Positions 54,456 through 62,649 of a DNA stretch of 64,000 bases are shown one piece after another (the stretch's first letter is position 1; every line of letters begins with the position of its first letter). Under the pieces are notes generated by a model that worked only from the letters and a program-made list of their open reading frames with translations, had not been told where the DNA came from and made no database searches. The position numbers were made by a program, and so were the translations under genes. The DNA is from Pseudomonas fluorescens. GTDB taxonomy: Bacteria; Pseudomonadota; Gammaproteobacteria; Pseudomonadales; Pseudomonadaceae. The stretch is from the NCBI RefSeq assembly GCF_005938625.1, contig NZ_VCNJ01000044.1:33275-97274 (forward strand), written 5' to 3'.

Positions 54456-54702
54456 AAAAGCCCCTCACCCTAACCCTCTCCCAGAGGGAGAGGGGACTGA
54501 CCAAGGTGGATGTTCGAGGTACGCCGATCTGAAAGTCTTGAGTCGAACTCAGGTCTTGAAAGCATGAAGATCGGCGCCCTTTCCCCCTCGCCAGCTTGAG
54601 ATATCAAGCCGAACTCGGATCTTGAAAAGCATGAAGATCGGCTCCCTTTCCCCCTCGCCCCCTTGGGGGAGAGGGCTGGGGTGAGGGGGGTAGGCTTTTG
54701 AT
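54456..54702. repeat. Composite family E repeat island
   Basis: Left end: AAAAGCCCCTCACCCTAACC with its partial complement (54456-54496). Right end: CCCTCGCCCCCTTGGGGGAG AGGG...GTGAGGGG (about 54650-54690). Between them a block of about 50 bases occurs twice in tandem (54545-54593 and 54611-54660; shared core GCATGAAGATCGGC then CCCTTTCCCCCTCGCC). This accounts for nearly all of the 319-base gap before pabB. Confidence 0.85.
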
Positions 54703-54768
54703 TTTGATCTGACAGCCGAGAGAGGACTACAATCCCCACCCCGCCTCAACGGCCGATCTGCCCCGCCC

Positions 54769-56112
54769 ATGTTGACCTGTTCCGTACACCCACTGCCCTA
54801 TCGCGCCAATCCCGCCGACTACTTCGCGGCCATCCGCAACGCCCCCGGCGCCGTGCTGCTCGACAGCGGCCGACCGAGTGCCGACCGTGGCCGTTATGAT
54901 TTGCTCAGCGCCTGGCCGCTGGAACAACTGGCAGTGTTGCCGAACGAGAGCGGCGATCACTTCCTGCAACGTCTGCGCGACAATCTGAATCGCCTCGGTG
55001 AGGCTGATTTGCCTGCCGGTTTCGAGCTGCCATTCGCCGGCGGCTTGATCGGCTATCTGAGCTACGACTTCGGCCGGCATCTGGAAAACCTGCCAAGTCA
55101 GGCGCTGGATGACCTGCAATTGCCGGATGCCCGGTTTGGCCTGTATGACTGGGCACTGATCAGCGATCACCAGACGGCCACCAGCCAATTGGTCTTTCAC
55201 CCGACAGTGCTCGACAGCGAGAAACACCGGCTGATCGCGCTGTTCACCGAGCCGCACGCTGAGGCACTGGCACCGTTCAAACTGAACAACCCGATGACCG
55301 CCGACCTCTCGGCCGACGATTACCGTCAAGCCTTCGAACGCATTCAGCATTACATCCAGGCCGGCGATTGCTATCAGGTCAATTTCGCCCAGCGCTTCCG
55401 TGCGGCGTGTCAGGGCGATCCGTGGCAGGCTTATTGCGCATTGCGCGAAGCCTGCCCGACACCGTTCTCCGGTTTCCAGAGCTTGCCCGACGGCGGCGCG
55501 GTGTTGAGCCTGTCGCCCGAGCGCTTTGTCAAAGTCAGCCAGCGTCAGGTCGAAACCCGCCCCATCAAAGGCACTCGCCCGCGAGGTCTCACGCCGGCCG
55601 AAGACGCTGCCAACGCCGCCGAACTGCTGGCCAGCCCCAAGGATCGCGCGGAAAACCTGATGATCGTCGACCTGCTGCGCAACGACCTCGGCCGCACCTG
55701 CCGCATCGGTTCGGTGCGGGTGCCGGAGCTGTTCAGCCTGGAAAGCTATCCGAACGTGCATCACCTGGTCAGCAGCGTGACCGGCGAACTGGCGGATGAT
55801 CGCGACGCACTGGATCTGATTGCCGGCAGCTTCCCCGGCGGCTCGATCACCGGCGCGCCGAAGATTCGCGCGATGCAGATCATTGATGAGCTGGAGCCGA
55901 CGCGGCGTGGATTGTATTGCGGCTCGTTGCTGTATCTGGACGTGCGCGGCGAGATGGACAGCTCCATCGCGATTCGCAGTCTGCTGGTCAAGGATGGGCA
56001 GGTGTGTTGCTGGGGTGGCGGCGGGATTGTTGCCGATTCGGACTGGCCGGCGGAGTATCAGGAGTCGATCACCAAAGTCAGAATCCTCCTCGAAACCTTG
56101 CAGAACCTCTGA
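54769..56112 (+). CDS. pabB: Aminodeoxychorismate synthase component I
   Basis: 447 residues. It converts chorismate and ammonia to 4-amino-4-deoxychorismate for folate. Chorismate-binding signatures are GDCYQVNFAQRF, TRPIKGTRPRG (the lysine that distinguishes PabB), RNDLGRTCR and GSITGAPKIRAMQI. The length is that of stand-alone PabB. Flanked by repeats on both sides, so probably monocistronic. Confidence 0.95.
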   Translation: MLTCSVHPLPYRANPADYFAAIRNAPGAVLLDSGRPSADRGRYDLLSAWPLEQLAVLPNESGDHFLQRLRDNLNRLGEADLPAGFELPFAGGLIGYLSYDFGRHLENLPSQALDDLQLPDARFGLYDWALISDHQTATSQLVFHPTVLDSEKHRLIALFTEPHAEALAPFKLNNPMTADLSADDYRQAFERIQHYIQAGDCYQVNFAQRFRAACQGDPWQAYCALREACPTPFSGFQSLPDGGAVLSLSPERFVKVSQRQVETRPIKGTRPRGLTPAEDAANAAELLASPKDRAENLMIVDLLRNDLGRTCRIGSVRVPELFSLESYPNVHHLVSSVTGELADDRDALDLIAGSFPGGSITGAPKIRAMQIIDELEPTRRGLYCGSLLYLDVRGEMDSSIAIRSLLVKDGQVCCWGGGGIVADSDWPAEYQESITKVRILLETLQNL

Positions 56113-56116
56113 GTAA

Positions 56117-56223
56117 TGATCGTTCCCACGCTCCGCGTGGGAACGCAGCCCCGGACGCTCCGCGTCCCAAGCGGACGCGGAGCGTCCATTGAGGCATTCC
56201 CACGCAGAGCATGGGAACGATCG
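56117..56223. repeat. Long palindromic intergenic repeat, family D copy 3
   Basis: GATCGTTCCCACGCTCCGCG ... GCATTCCCACGCAGAGCATG, with the inner GGACGCTCCGCGTCC-like palindrome. It lies between convergent pabB and thrH. Confidence 0.9.
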
Positions 56224-56237
56224 TCAGATGGCGGGGT

Positions 56238-56855
56238 TTACAGGTTGAGATCGCGGTTGGAGGCTTTGAGGAATTCCTGCTTCAGCTCGGCAAAGGTGTG
56301 TACGGCAGGAAACTGCGGGAACTCGCGAATCACATTCTCCGGCGCATGAAACAGAATCCCCGCATCCGCCTCGCCCAGCATCGTCGTGTCGTTATACGAA
56401 TCTCCCGCCGCAATCACCCGGTAATACAGGCTCTTGAACGCCAGCACCGACTGGCGCTTGGGATCTTTCTGGCGTAGCTGATAGCTGGTCACCCGCCCGG
56501 TCTCGTCAGTAATCAGACGATGGCAAAGCAATGTCGGAAAGCCCAACTGGCGCATCAGCGGCTGTGAGAACTCGTAAAACGTATCCGACAGAATCACCAC
56601 CTGAAAGCGCTCACGCAGCCAGTTGACGAACTCCACCGCGCCTTCCAGCGGCTTCAGTGTGGCGATCACTTCCTGAATGTCCGACAGCTTCAAGCCGTGC
56701 TCATCGAGGATGCGCAGACGCTGCTTCATCAGCACGTCGTAATCGGGAATGTCCCGGGTGGTGGCCTTGAGGGATTCGATTCCGGTTTTTTCGGCGAAGG
56801 CGATCCAGATTTCCGGCACCAACACCCCTTCAAGATCCAGGCAAGCAATTTCCAC
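56238..56855 (-). CDS. thrH: ThrH, phosphoserine phosphatase / homoserine phosphotransferase
   Basis: 205 residues. HAD-superfamily motif I is CLDLEGVLVPE (D7-L-E9, the DxE form typical of ThrH), motif II is ILSDTFYEF, and motif IV is AAGDSYNDTTML. It hydrolyses phosphoserine and can transfer phosphate to homoserine. It is divergent from cysH. Confidence 0.93.
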   Translation of the reverse strand: MEIACLDLEGVLVPEIWIAFAEKTGIESLKATTRDIPDYDVLMKQRLRILDEHGLKLSDIQEVIATLKPLEGAVEFVNWLRERFQVVILSDTFYEFSQPLMRQLGFPTLLCHRLITDETGRVTSYQLRQKDPKRQSVLAFKSLYYRVIAAGDSYNDTTMLGEADAGILFHAPENVIREFPQFPAVHTFAELKQEFLKASNRDLNL

Positions 56856-57020
56856 AAGACACTCCCGTTTGTATTGATTATTTGAGTCGAGCGAGGCCGA
56901 ACTCTAGCGACTCACATGCAGACGCGCAACGCACAGCACGCCCCCGAGCCGTGCAGCTTTTTGTTACCATCAGCGCCATATAGAGCGCCCAGCGCCACCG
57001 ACCTGTAGGAAGCCGCCCTG

Positions 57021-57755
57021 ATGAGTGCAACGTTCGACGTCGTGGAACTCGCCACGACCTATGCCAACAAATCCGCCCAGGACATTCTCAAACTCGCGTT
57101 TGCCGAGTTCGGCGATGACCTATGGATATCTTTCAGCGGCGCCGAGGATGTGGTGCTGGTGGACATGGCCTGGAAGCTCAACAAGAACGTCAAAGTGTTC
57201 AGCCTCGACACCGGCCGTCTGCACCCGGAGACCTACCGCTTCATCGATCAAGTGCGCGAGCACTACAAGATCGACATCGAACTGGTGTCGCCGGACTACA
57301 CGAAACTGGAACCCTTTGTGAAGGAAAAAGGCCTGTTCAGTTTCTACAAGGACGGTCATGGCGAATGCTGCGGCATCCGCAAGATCGAACCGCTGCGGCG
57401 CAAACTGTCCGGCGTCAAAGCCTGGGCCACCGGCCAGCGTCGTGACCAGAGCCCGGGCACGCGTAGCGCTGTGGCGGTGATGGAAATCGATACCGCGTTC
57501 TCTACGCCGGAGCGTACGTTGTACAAGTTCAACCCGTTGGCGCAGATGACCAGTGAAGAAATCTGGGGTTACATCCGCATGCTCGAACTGCCGTACAACA
57601 GCCTGCATGAACGTGGCTTTATCAGTATCGGCTGCGAGCCGTGCACCCGTCCGGTGCTGCCGAACCAGCACGAGCGCGAAGGTCGTTGGTGGTGGGAGGA
57701 AGCGACGCAGAAAGAATGCGGGTTGCATGCCGGGAATATCATCAGCAAGGCATAA
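57021..57755 (+). CDS. cysH: Assimilatory adenylylsulfate (APS) reductase
   Basis: 244 residues. The ATP-pyrophosphatase-like fold (ISFSGAEDVVLVDMA) is followed by the two cysteine pairs HGECCGIRKIEPLRR and SIGCEPCTRPV. These 4Fe-4S ligands identify an APS reductase rather than a PAPS-specific CysH, which lacks them. The final catalytic cysteine is in ECGLHAG near the C-terminus. It reduces activated sulfate to sulfite. Confidence 0.95.
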   Translation: MSATFDVVELATTYANKSAQDILKLAFAEFGDDLWISFSGAEDVVLVDMAWKLNKNVKVFSLDTGRLHPETYRFIDQVREHYKIDIELVSPDYTKLEPFVKEKGLFSFYKDGHGECCGIRKIEPLRRKLSGVKAWATGQRRDQSPGTRSAVAVMEIDTAFSTPERTLYKFNPLAQMTSEEIWGYIRMLELPYNSLHERGFISIGCEPCTRPVLPNQHEREGRWWWEEATQKECGLHAGNIISKA

Positions 57756-57777
57756 ACCCCTGCCGTACTGCTTCCCC

Positions 57778-57871
57778 TTGTAGGAGTGAGCCTGCTCGCG
57801 ATAGCGATGTATCAGTCGATGAATTTTTTGGCTGATACACCGCTATCGCGAGCAGGCTCACTCCTACAGGG
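57778..57871. repeat. REP pair, family C copy 2
   Basis: TTGTAGGAGTGAGCCTGCTC and its inverted copy ending CTCACTCCTACA. The loop region itself holds GTATCAG/CTGATAC. Confidence 0.92.
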
Positions 57872-58120
57872 GTTTGTAGCGACTCTAAAAATGTGTACAC
57901 ACGAATGTCACCATCGGTGCCATTTATGTGTGCACTTTTTTGTTTCCACGCCCTGAAAAGTTACATCCCGCCTGCAAATCCCTCTCTCTCGCCGTCCCTC
58001 TAAATCCCCTGCCAAAAATAAATACCTGCTCAACCGGTCAATTTTTAACCACTTATTTTCAAACACTTAGCTCGCTTCGATAACTTTTCGAAATGAGCAA
58101 AGCTGTCCATAGATCGCCAA
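57872..58120. other. Upstream part of the cysH-permease intergenic region
   Basis: No gene seen. It is noticeably A+T-richer than its surroundings. It contains the palindrome TGTGTACACA (57892-57901), a similar half-site ATGTGTGCAC (57926-57935), and a long AT-rich stretch that could accept an activator or IHF upstream of the sigma-54 promoter. Confidence 0.4.
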
Positions 58121-58121
58121 C

Positions 58122-58137
58122 TGGCACAAATCTGGCT
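58122..58137 (+). promoter_or_regulatory. Candidate sigma-54 promoter of the NCS1 permease operon
   Basis: TGGCACAAATCTGGCT has TGGCAC and GC exactly 10 bases after GG. Initiation is predicted near 58148, directly before a 16-base palindrome. Confidence 0.6.
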
Positions 58138-58150
58138 TTAGTGCATACAT

Positions 58151-58166
58151 GTTTTGTATACAAAAC
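58151..58166. promoter_or_regulatory. Perfect 16-base palindrome GTTTTGTATACAAAAC (candidate repressor operator)
   Basis: Fully self-complementary. The TTGTATACAA core has the TTGT-N2-ACAA form used by GntR repressors. It overlaps the predicted transcription start, so binding should block initiation. No GntR gene adjoins; the cognate regulator may be one of those elsewhere in the window or outside it. Confidence 0.65.
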
Positions 58167-58332
58167 CGCAAAACATAAACTCACTTTCGATCCGCAAGCC
58201 TGAAGCGCCCTATCCCGTACAGGCTGCAGATGCCCCGTAACCAGTGATGCTTTCACTGCCGCGACGAAGATTTGTCGAGCCCTGTGGCTTATGCACAGTC
58301 ATCGCGGCCTTGAACATCAGGAGCCTGCCGGA

Positions 58333-59871
58333 ATGCGTACAAGTCTCTCCAACAACATCGCGCTGAATCTGCCCGCCTCTCCCGTTACCCAACCGTTACC
58401 CCATGACGGACTCACCGAGCCGTTGCAACTCAGTCCGCGCCTGCACAACAGCGACCTGGCACCGACCAAGGCCGAAGGTCGGCGCTGGGGCAAATACAGC
58501 ATCTTCGCCCTGTGGACCAACGATGTGCACAACATCGCCAACTACTCGTTCGCCATCGGCCTGTACGCTCTGGGCCTGGGTGGCTGGCAGATTCTGTTGT
58601 CGCTGGGGATCGGCGCGGCGCTGGTGTACTTTTTCATGAACCTGTCGGGTTATATGGGGCAAAAAACCGGGGTGCCGTTTCCTGTGATCAGCCGGATCAG
58701 TTTCGGCATTCACGGCGCACAAATTCCTGCATTGATCCGGGCGGTTATCGCCATCGCCTGGTTCGGGATTCAGACGTATCTGGCTTCGGTGGTGTTCCGA
58801 GTGCTGCTTACGGCGGTCCATCCCGGATTCGCCGAATACGACCACAACTCGATTCTCGGTCTGTCCACTTTGGGTTGGGTGTGCTTCGTGGCGATCTGGT
58901 TCGTGCAGCTGGCGATTCTGGCCTATGGCATGGAGATGGTTCGTCGTTACGAAGCGTTTGCCGGGCCAGTAATTCTGCTGACCGTCGCCGCCCTCGCCAC
59001 GTGGATGTACTTCCAGGCCGACGCGACCATCGCCTGGTCGATCCGCGAACCGCTGACCGGTGGCGAGATGTGGCGCAACATCTTTGCCGGCGGCGCGTTG
59101 TGGCTGGCGATCTACGGCACGTTGATTCTGAATTTCTGCGACTTCGCCCGCTCTTCGCCGTGCCGCAAGACCATCAAGGTGGGAAATTTCTGGGGTTTAC
59201 CGGTGAATATTCTGGTGTTCGCTGCGATTACAGTCCTGCTGTGCGGTGCGCAATTTCAGATCAATGGCCGGATCATCGAGAGCCCGACCGAGATCATCGC
59301 CTCGATTCCCAACACCTTTTTCCTGGTGCTGGGTTGCCTGGCATTTCTGATCGTGACGGTGGCGGTGAACATCATGGCCAACTTCGTCGCCCCGGCCTTC
59401 GTGCTGAGCAACCTGGCGCCGAAGTACCTGACCTTCCGCCGCGCCGGGCTGATCAGCGCGACCATCGCCGTGTTGATCCTGCCGTGGAATCTCTACAACA
59501 GCCCGCTGGTGATCGTCTATTTCCTGTCTGGCCTCGGCGCCCTGCTCGGCCCGTTGTACGGCGTGATCATGGTCGATTACTGGCTGATCCGCAAAGGCCG
59601 GATCAATGTCCCGCAGCTTTATAGCGAAGATCCCAACGGCGCTTATTACTACAGCCACGGGATCAATTTCCGCGCGGTGGCGGCGTTTATTCCTGCCGCG
59701 TTGATCGCCATCGTCCTCGCGCTGGTGCCAGGTTTCCACAGCGTCTCGCCGTTCTCCTGGCTGATCGGCGCCGGGATCGCCGGAATGCTTTATTTGATCA
59801 TCGCCAAACGCCAGCCGCACTACGCCGATATCAGCGGCGAATCGATAGCTGTCGACAACGTCTGCCATTAA
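58333..59871 (+). CDS. NCS1-family nucleobase/allantoin/hydantoin permease
   Basis: 512 residues from ATG 58333 with AGGAG at 58319-58323; an in-frame ATG at 58291 is less likely. Twelve hydrophobic segments. NCS1 features are the WGKYSIFALWTNDVHNIANY segment at the start of helix 1, NFCDFARSSPCRKTIKVGNF in mid-protein, and PLYGVIMVDYWLIRKGRINV near helix 10. Substrates of the family are purines, uracil, allantoin or hydantoins. The racemase-like gene 55 bases downstream argues for allantoin or a hydantoin. Confidence 0.92.
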   Translation: MRTSLSNNIALNLPASPVTQPLPHDGLTEPLQLSPRLHNSDLAPTKAEGRRWGKYSIFALWTNDVHNIANYSFAIGLYALGLGGWQILLSLGIGAALVYFFMNLSGYMGQKTGVPFPVISRISFGIHGAQIPALIRAVIAIAWFGIQTYLASVVFRVLLTAVHPGFAEYDHNSILGLSTLGWVCFVAIWFVQLAILAYGMEMVRRYEAFAGPVILLTVAALATWMYFQADATIAWSIREPLTGGEMWRNIFAGGALWLAIYGTLILNFCDFARSSPCRKTIKVGNFWGLPVNILVFAAITVLLCGAQFQINGRIIESPTEIIASIPNTFFLVLGCLAFLIVTVAVNIMANFVAPAFVLSNLAPKYLTFRRAGLISATIAVLILPWNLYNSPLVIVYFLSGLGALLGPLYGVIMVDYWLIRKGRINVPQLYSEDPNGAYYYSHGINFRAVAAFIPAALIAIVLALVPGFHSVSPFSWLIGAGIAGMLYLIIAKRQPHYADISGESIAVDNVCH

Positions 59872-59926
59872 TTCCCTCGCGGCCCGGACTTCGGGCCGCC
59901 GAACTGCCCGCTATAAGGATTTCCCC

Positions 59927-60655
59927 ATGCGTATTCTCGTGGTCAACGTCAACACCACCGAATCCATCACCGAAGCCATTGCCCGTTCGGCGCAGGCTGT
60001 CGCTTCAGCCGGTACCGAAATCGTCGGCTTGACGCCGTATTTCGGCGCCGACTCGATTGAAGGCAACTTCGAAAGTTATCTGGCGGCCATCGCGGTAATG
60101 GATCGGGTGATGTCCTACGATCAACCGTTCGATGCGGTGATCCAGGCCGGTTACGGCGAGCATGGCCGAGAAGGCTTGCAGGAATTGCTCAATGTGCCCG
60201 TAGTGGACATCACCGATGCGGCGGCGAGTACGGCGATGTTTCTCGGCCATGCCTACTCAGTGGTGACCACGCTGGATCGCACCGTACCGCTGATCGAGGA
60301 TCGGCTGAAACTGTCAGGTCTGTGGGATCGCTGTGCCTCGGTACGGGCCAGTGGGTTGGCCGTTCTGGAGCTAGAGCACGAACCACAGCGAGCGCTGGAA
60401 GCGATCGTGCATCAGGCTGAACTGGCGGTGACGCAGGATAAAGCCGAGGTGATCTGCCTGGGCTGCGGCGGCATGGCCGGGCTGGATGAGCAGATTCGTC
60501 GGCGTACCGGGGTGCCGGTGGTGGATGGGGTGACGGCGGCGGTGACGATTGCGGAATCGCTGGTTCGACTGAAGTTATCAACCTCGAAAGTGCGGACGTA
60601 TGCGACACCTCGGCCGAAGAACATCATTGGCTGGCCGGGACGGTTCGCCCGCTGA
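59927..60655 (+). CDS. Hydantoin/allantoin racemase-like protein (Asp/Glu racemase superfamily) with one catalytic cysteine missing
   Basis: 242 residues, the family length. It starts MRILVVNVNTTESITEAIAR. The second catalytic cysteine is present in VICLGCGGMAGL. At the place of the first cysteine the sequence is DAVIQAGYGEHGREGL, with no cysteine. Two-base racemases of this family use both, while arylmalonate decarboxylase, a relative, has only the second. So racemase activity is uncertain. It is co-oriented with the NCS1 permease, suggesting import and conversion of allantoin or a hydantoin. Confidence 0.85.
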   Translation: MRILVVNVNTTESITEAIARSAQAVASAGTEIVGLTPYFGADSIEGNFESYLAAIAVMDRVMSYDQPFDAVIQAGYGEHGREGLQELLNVPVVDITDAAASTAMFLGHAYSVVTTLDRTVPLIEDRLKLSGLWDRCASVRASGLAVLELEHEPQRALEAIVHQAELAVTQDKAEVICLGCGGMAGLDEQIRRRTGVPVVDGVTAAVTIAESLVRLKLSTSKVRTYATPRPKNIIGWPGRFAR

Positions 60656-60680
60656 GGTCATCTTCGGAAACCGAGTCGCC

Positions 60681-60750
60681 CCATTCGCGAGCAAGCTCGC
60701 TCCCACATTTGGAATGCATTTCCCTGTGGGAGCGAGCTTGCTCGCGAAGG
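60681..60750. repeat. REP pair, family A copy 4
   Basis: CATTCGCGAGCAAGCTCGCT CCCAC and the inverted unit, only about 20 bases apart. Lies between convergent genes. Confidence 0.92.
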
Positions 60751-60774
60751 CCGCACGTCGGTCTGATGCCTTGC

Positions 60775-61701
60775 TCAGATGGCACTAAACCGCTGCGCCA
60801 GCCCCATCTCGGCAAACTGCTCAATCAAAAAATCTACAAACGCCCGAGTCTTCCCCGGCAACAACTTATGCTCGGCGTAGTAAATCGAGATGTTGCCATC
60901 ATCAACAAACCAGTCCGGCAACACCCGCTGCAACGTCCCCGCCTCCAGATAGCCCACCGCAAACGGCATGCTCACCAGCGCAATCCCCAAGCCTTGCGCC
61001 GCCGTCCTGCAAGCAGCCTCGGAATCGCTCATGGTCATCCGCGCCTTGAGCATCAACGGCCGACAGTTCTGTGGATTACGTCCGGTCAATTGCCAGGAAC
61101 GCACGCGTCCGGTTTGCGGCGAGCGGATCAGAATGCCGTCGTGGTGGCTGAGGTCGTCTGGTTCGATGATCTCGGGATTGGCCTGTAAATAGTCGGCAGA
61201 CGCCACCAATATCCGGTGCGCCGGACTCAACTTGCGTGCGATCACGCCTTGCGGCAGTTCGAAACCGCCACCGATGGCCGCATCAAAGCCCTGCGCGATC
61301 AGATCGACCTGTCGATTATCGAAATGCCAGTCCGGATTGATCGCGGGGTATCGCTGCAGAAACTCACCGAGCATCGGCACGATATGCAGACAGCCAAACG
61401 CGGCGCCCATGCTGACTTTCAGCGTTCCCGCCGGCAGCCCTTCGACGCTGGACAGGTTGGCCACGGCATTTTGAATGGTGGTCAGACTACCGCTGACTTG
61501 ATTCAGGAACAGTTGCCCGGCCTCGGTCAGTGTCAGGCTGCGTGTACTACGCTGGAACAGCCGTACGCCGAGCCGAACCTCGAGTTTGGCCACGCTCTTG
61601 CCGACTGCCGCCGGGGTCAGACTCAAGCGTCGCGCGGCCTCGGCAAAGCTGCCGACCTCGGCACTGCGCACGAAGCATTCGATGCTACTGAAGGTTTCCA
61701 T
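60775..61701 (-). CDS. LysR-family transcriptional regulator
   Basis: 308 residues from ATG 61699-61701 (METFSSIECFVRSAEVGSFA). The N-terminal winged HTH (about 1-60: EAARRLSLTPAAVGKSVAKL) is followed by the periplasmic-binding-like effector domain. It resembles the CrgA/AaeR-type LysR group. It is divergent from an SDR gene across 127 bases, a classic regulator-target arrangement. Confidence 0.93.
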   Translation of the reverse strand: METFSSIECFVRSAEVGSFAEAARRLSLTPAAVGKSVAKLEVRLGVRLFQRSTRSLTLTEAGQLFLNQVSGSLTTIQNAVANLSSVEGLPAGTLKVSMGAAFGCLHIVPMLGEFLQRYPAINPDWHFDNRQVDLIAQGFDAAIGGGFELPQGVIARKLSPAHRILVASADYLQANPEIIEPDDLSHHDGILIRSPQTGRVRSWQLTGRNPQNCRPLMLKARMTMSDSEAACRTAAQGLGIALVSMPFAVGYLEAGTLQRVLPDWFVDDGNISIYYAEHKLLPGKTRAFVDFLIEQFAEMGLAQRFSAI

Positions 61702-61721
61702 GATCGCCACTATAAACTTTT

Positions 61722-61757
61722 GGTTTACACAGACTATAGCAATCATGGTCTACACAG
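61722..61757. promoter_or_regulatory. Direct repeat GGTTTACACAG / GGTCTACACAG (candidate LysR sites)
   Basis: The 11-mers start at 61722 and 61747, 25 bases apart, in the gap between the LysR and SDR genes. They differ at one position. Confidence 0.4.
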
Positions 61758-61828
61758 TTGTCGATGCCACGCCGATACTCGCCACCAATACCAAGGCATT
61801 CCCGCCTTGAACATTCTGGAGATCGAAC

Positions 61829-62575
61829 ATGACCACTCAACACCTCAGCGGTAAAGTCGCTCTGATTCAAGGCGGTTCCCGCGGTATCGGCGCTGCCATC
61901 GTCAAACGTCTGGCCGCTGAAGGCGCTGCAGTAGCCTTCACTTACGTCAGCTCCACCACCAAAGCCGAAGAGTTGCAAAACAGCATCACCGCCAATGGTG
62001 GCAAAGCCCTGGCGATCAAGGCCGACAGCGCCGACGCTGCCGCCATCCGCCACGCCGTCAGCGCCACGGTCGAAGCCTTTGGCCGAGTCGATATTCTGGT
62101 CAACAACGCAGGTGTGCTCGCCGTGGCACCACTGGAAGACTTCAAACTTGAAGACTTCGACCAGACCGTAGCGATCAACATTCGCAGCGTATTCATCGCC
62201 TCGCAGGAAGCCGCCAAACACATGGGCGAAGGCGCGCGCATCATCAACATCGGCAGCACCAACGCTGACCGCATGCCCTTCGCCGGCGGCGGTGTGTATG
62301 CAATGAGCAAATCGGCACTGGTCGGTTTGACCAAAGGCCTGGCCCGCGATCTCGGCCCTCGCGGCATCACCGTCAACAACGTGCAACCTGGCCCGGTCGA
62401 CACCGACATGAACCCGGCGCACGGTGACTTCGCCGAGAGCCTGATCCCTCTGATGGCGGTGGGTCGTTACGGTAAAGCCGAAGAAATCGCCAGTTTCGTC
62501 GCCTATCTGGCAGGCCCGGAAGCCGGTTACATCACCGGTGCCAGCCTGACCATCGACGGTGGTTTCGGCGCCTGA
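61829..62575 (+). CDS. Short-chain dehydrogenase/reductase (SDR)
   Basis: 248 residues. Classical SDR with cofactor motif GGSRGIG (about 15-21), NNAG (about 92-95), catalytic serine in INIGSTNADRM and YAMSK with catalytic Tyr and Lys. The C-terminal GASLTIDGGFGA is typical of FabG-like enzymes. The basic residue context suggests NADPH use. Substrate unknown; probable target of the divergent LysR protein. Confidence 0.93.
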   Translation: MTTQHLSGKVALIQGGSRGIGAAIVKRLAAEGAAVAFTYVSSTTKAEELQNSITANGGKALAIKADSADAAAIRHAVSATVEAFGRVDILVNNAGVLAVAPLEDFKLEDFDQTVAINIRSVFIASQEAAKHMGEGARIINIGSTNADRMPFAGGGVYAMSKSALVGLTKGLARDLGPRGITVNNVQPGPVDTDMNPAHGDFAESLIPLMAVGRYGKAEEIASFVAYLAGPEAGYITGASLTIDGGFGA

Positions 62576-62594
62576 TTTATCTGAATCGACTGAA

Positions 62595-62637
62595 CGAAAA
62601 ACGCCGCCCCTCTTCTCACAGAGGGGCGGCGTTTTTG
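62595..62637. terminator. Bidirectional terminator between SDR and HAD genes
   Basis: AAAAACGCCGCCCCTC pairs with GAGGGGCGGCGTTTTT around an eight-base loop, with A and T runs for both strands. Confidence 0.94.
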
Positions 62638-62649
62638 TCTATCAGGTGT

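Noticed and set aside
54470..54770. Short open frames through the repeat island before pabB
   Set aside because: They consist of repeat sequence, give low-complexity Pro/Ser/Leu peptides and lack ribosome binding sites.
57892..57901. TGTGTACACA palindrome as a second operator for the NCS1 operon
   Set aside because: About 230 bases upstream of the promoter and different from the strong palindrome at the start site; too little support for a separate call.
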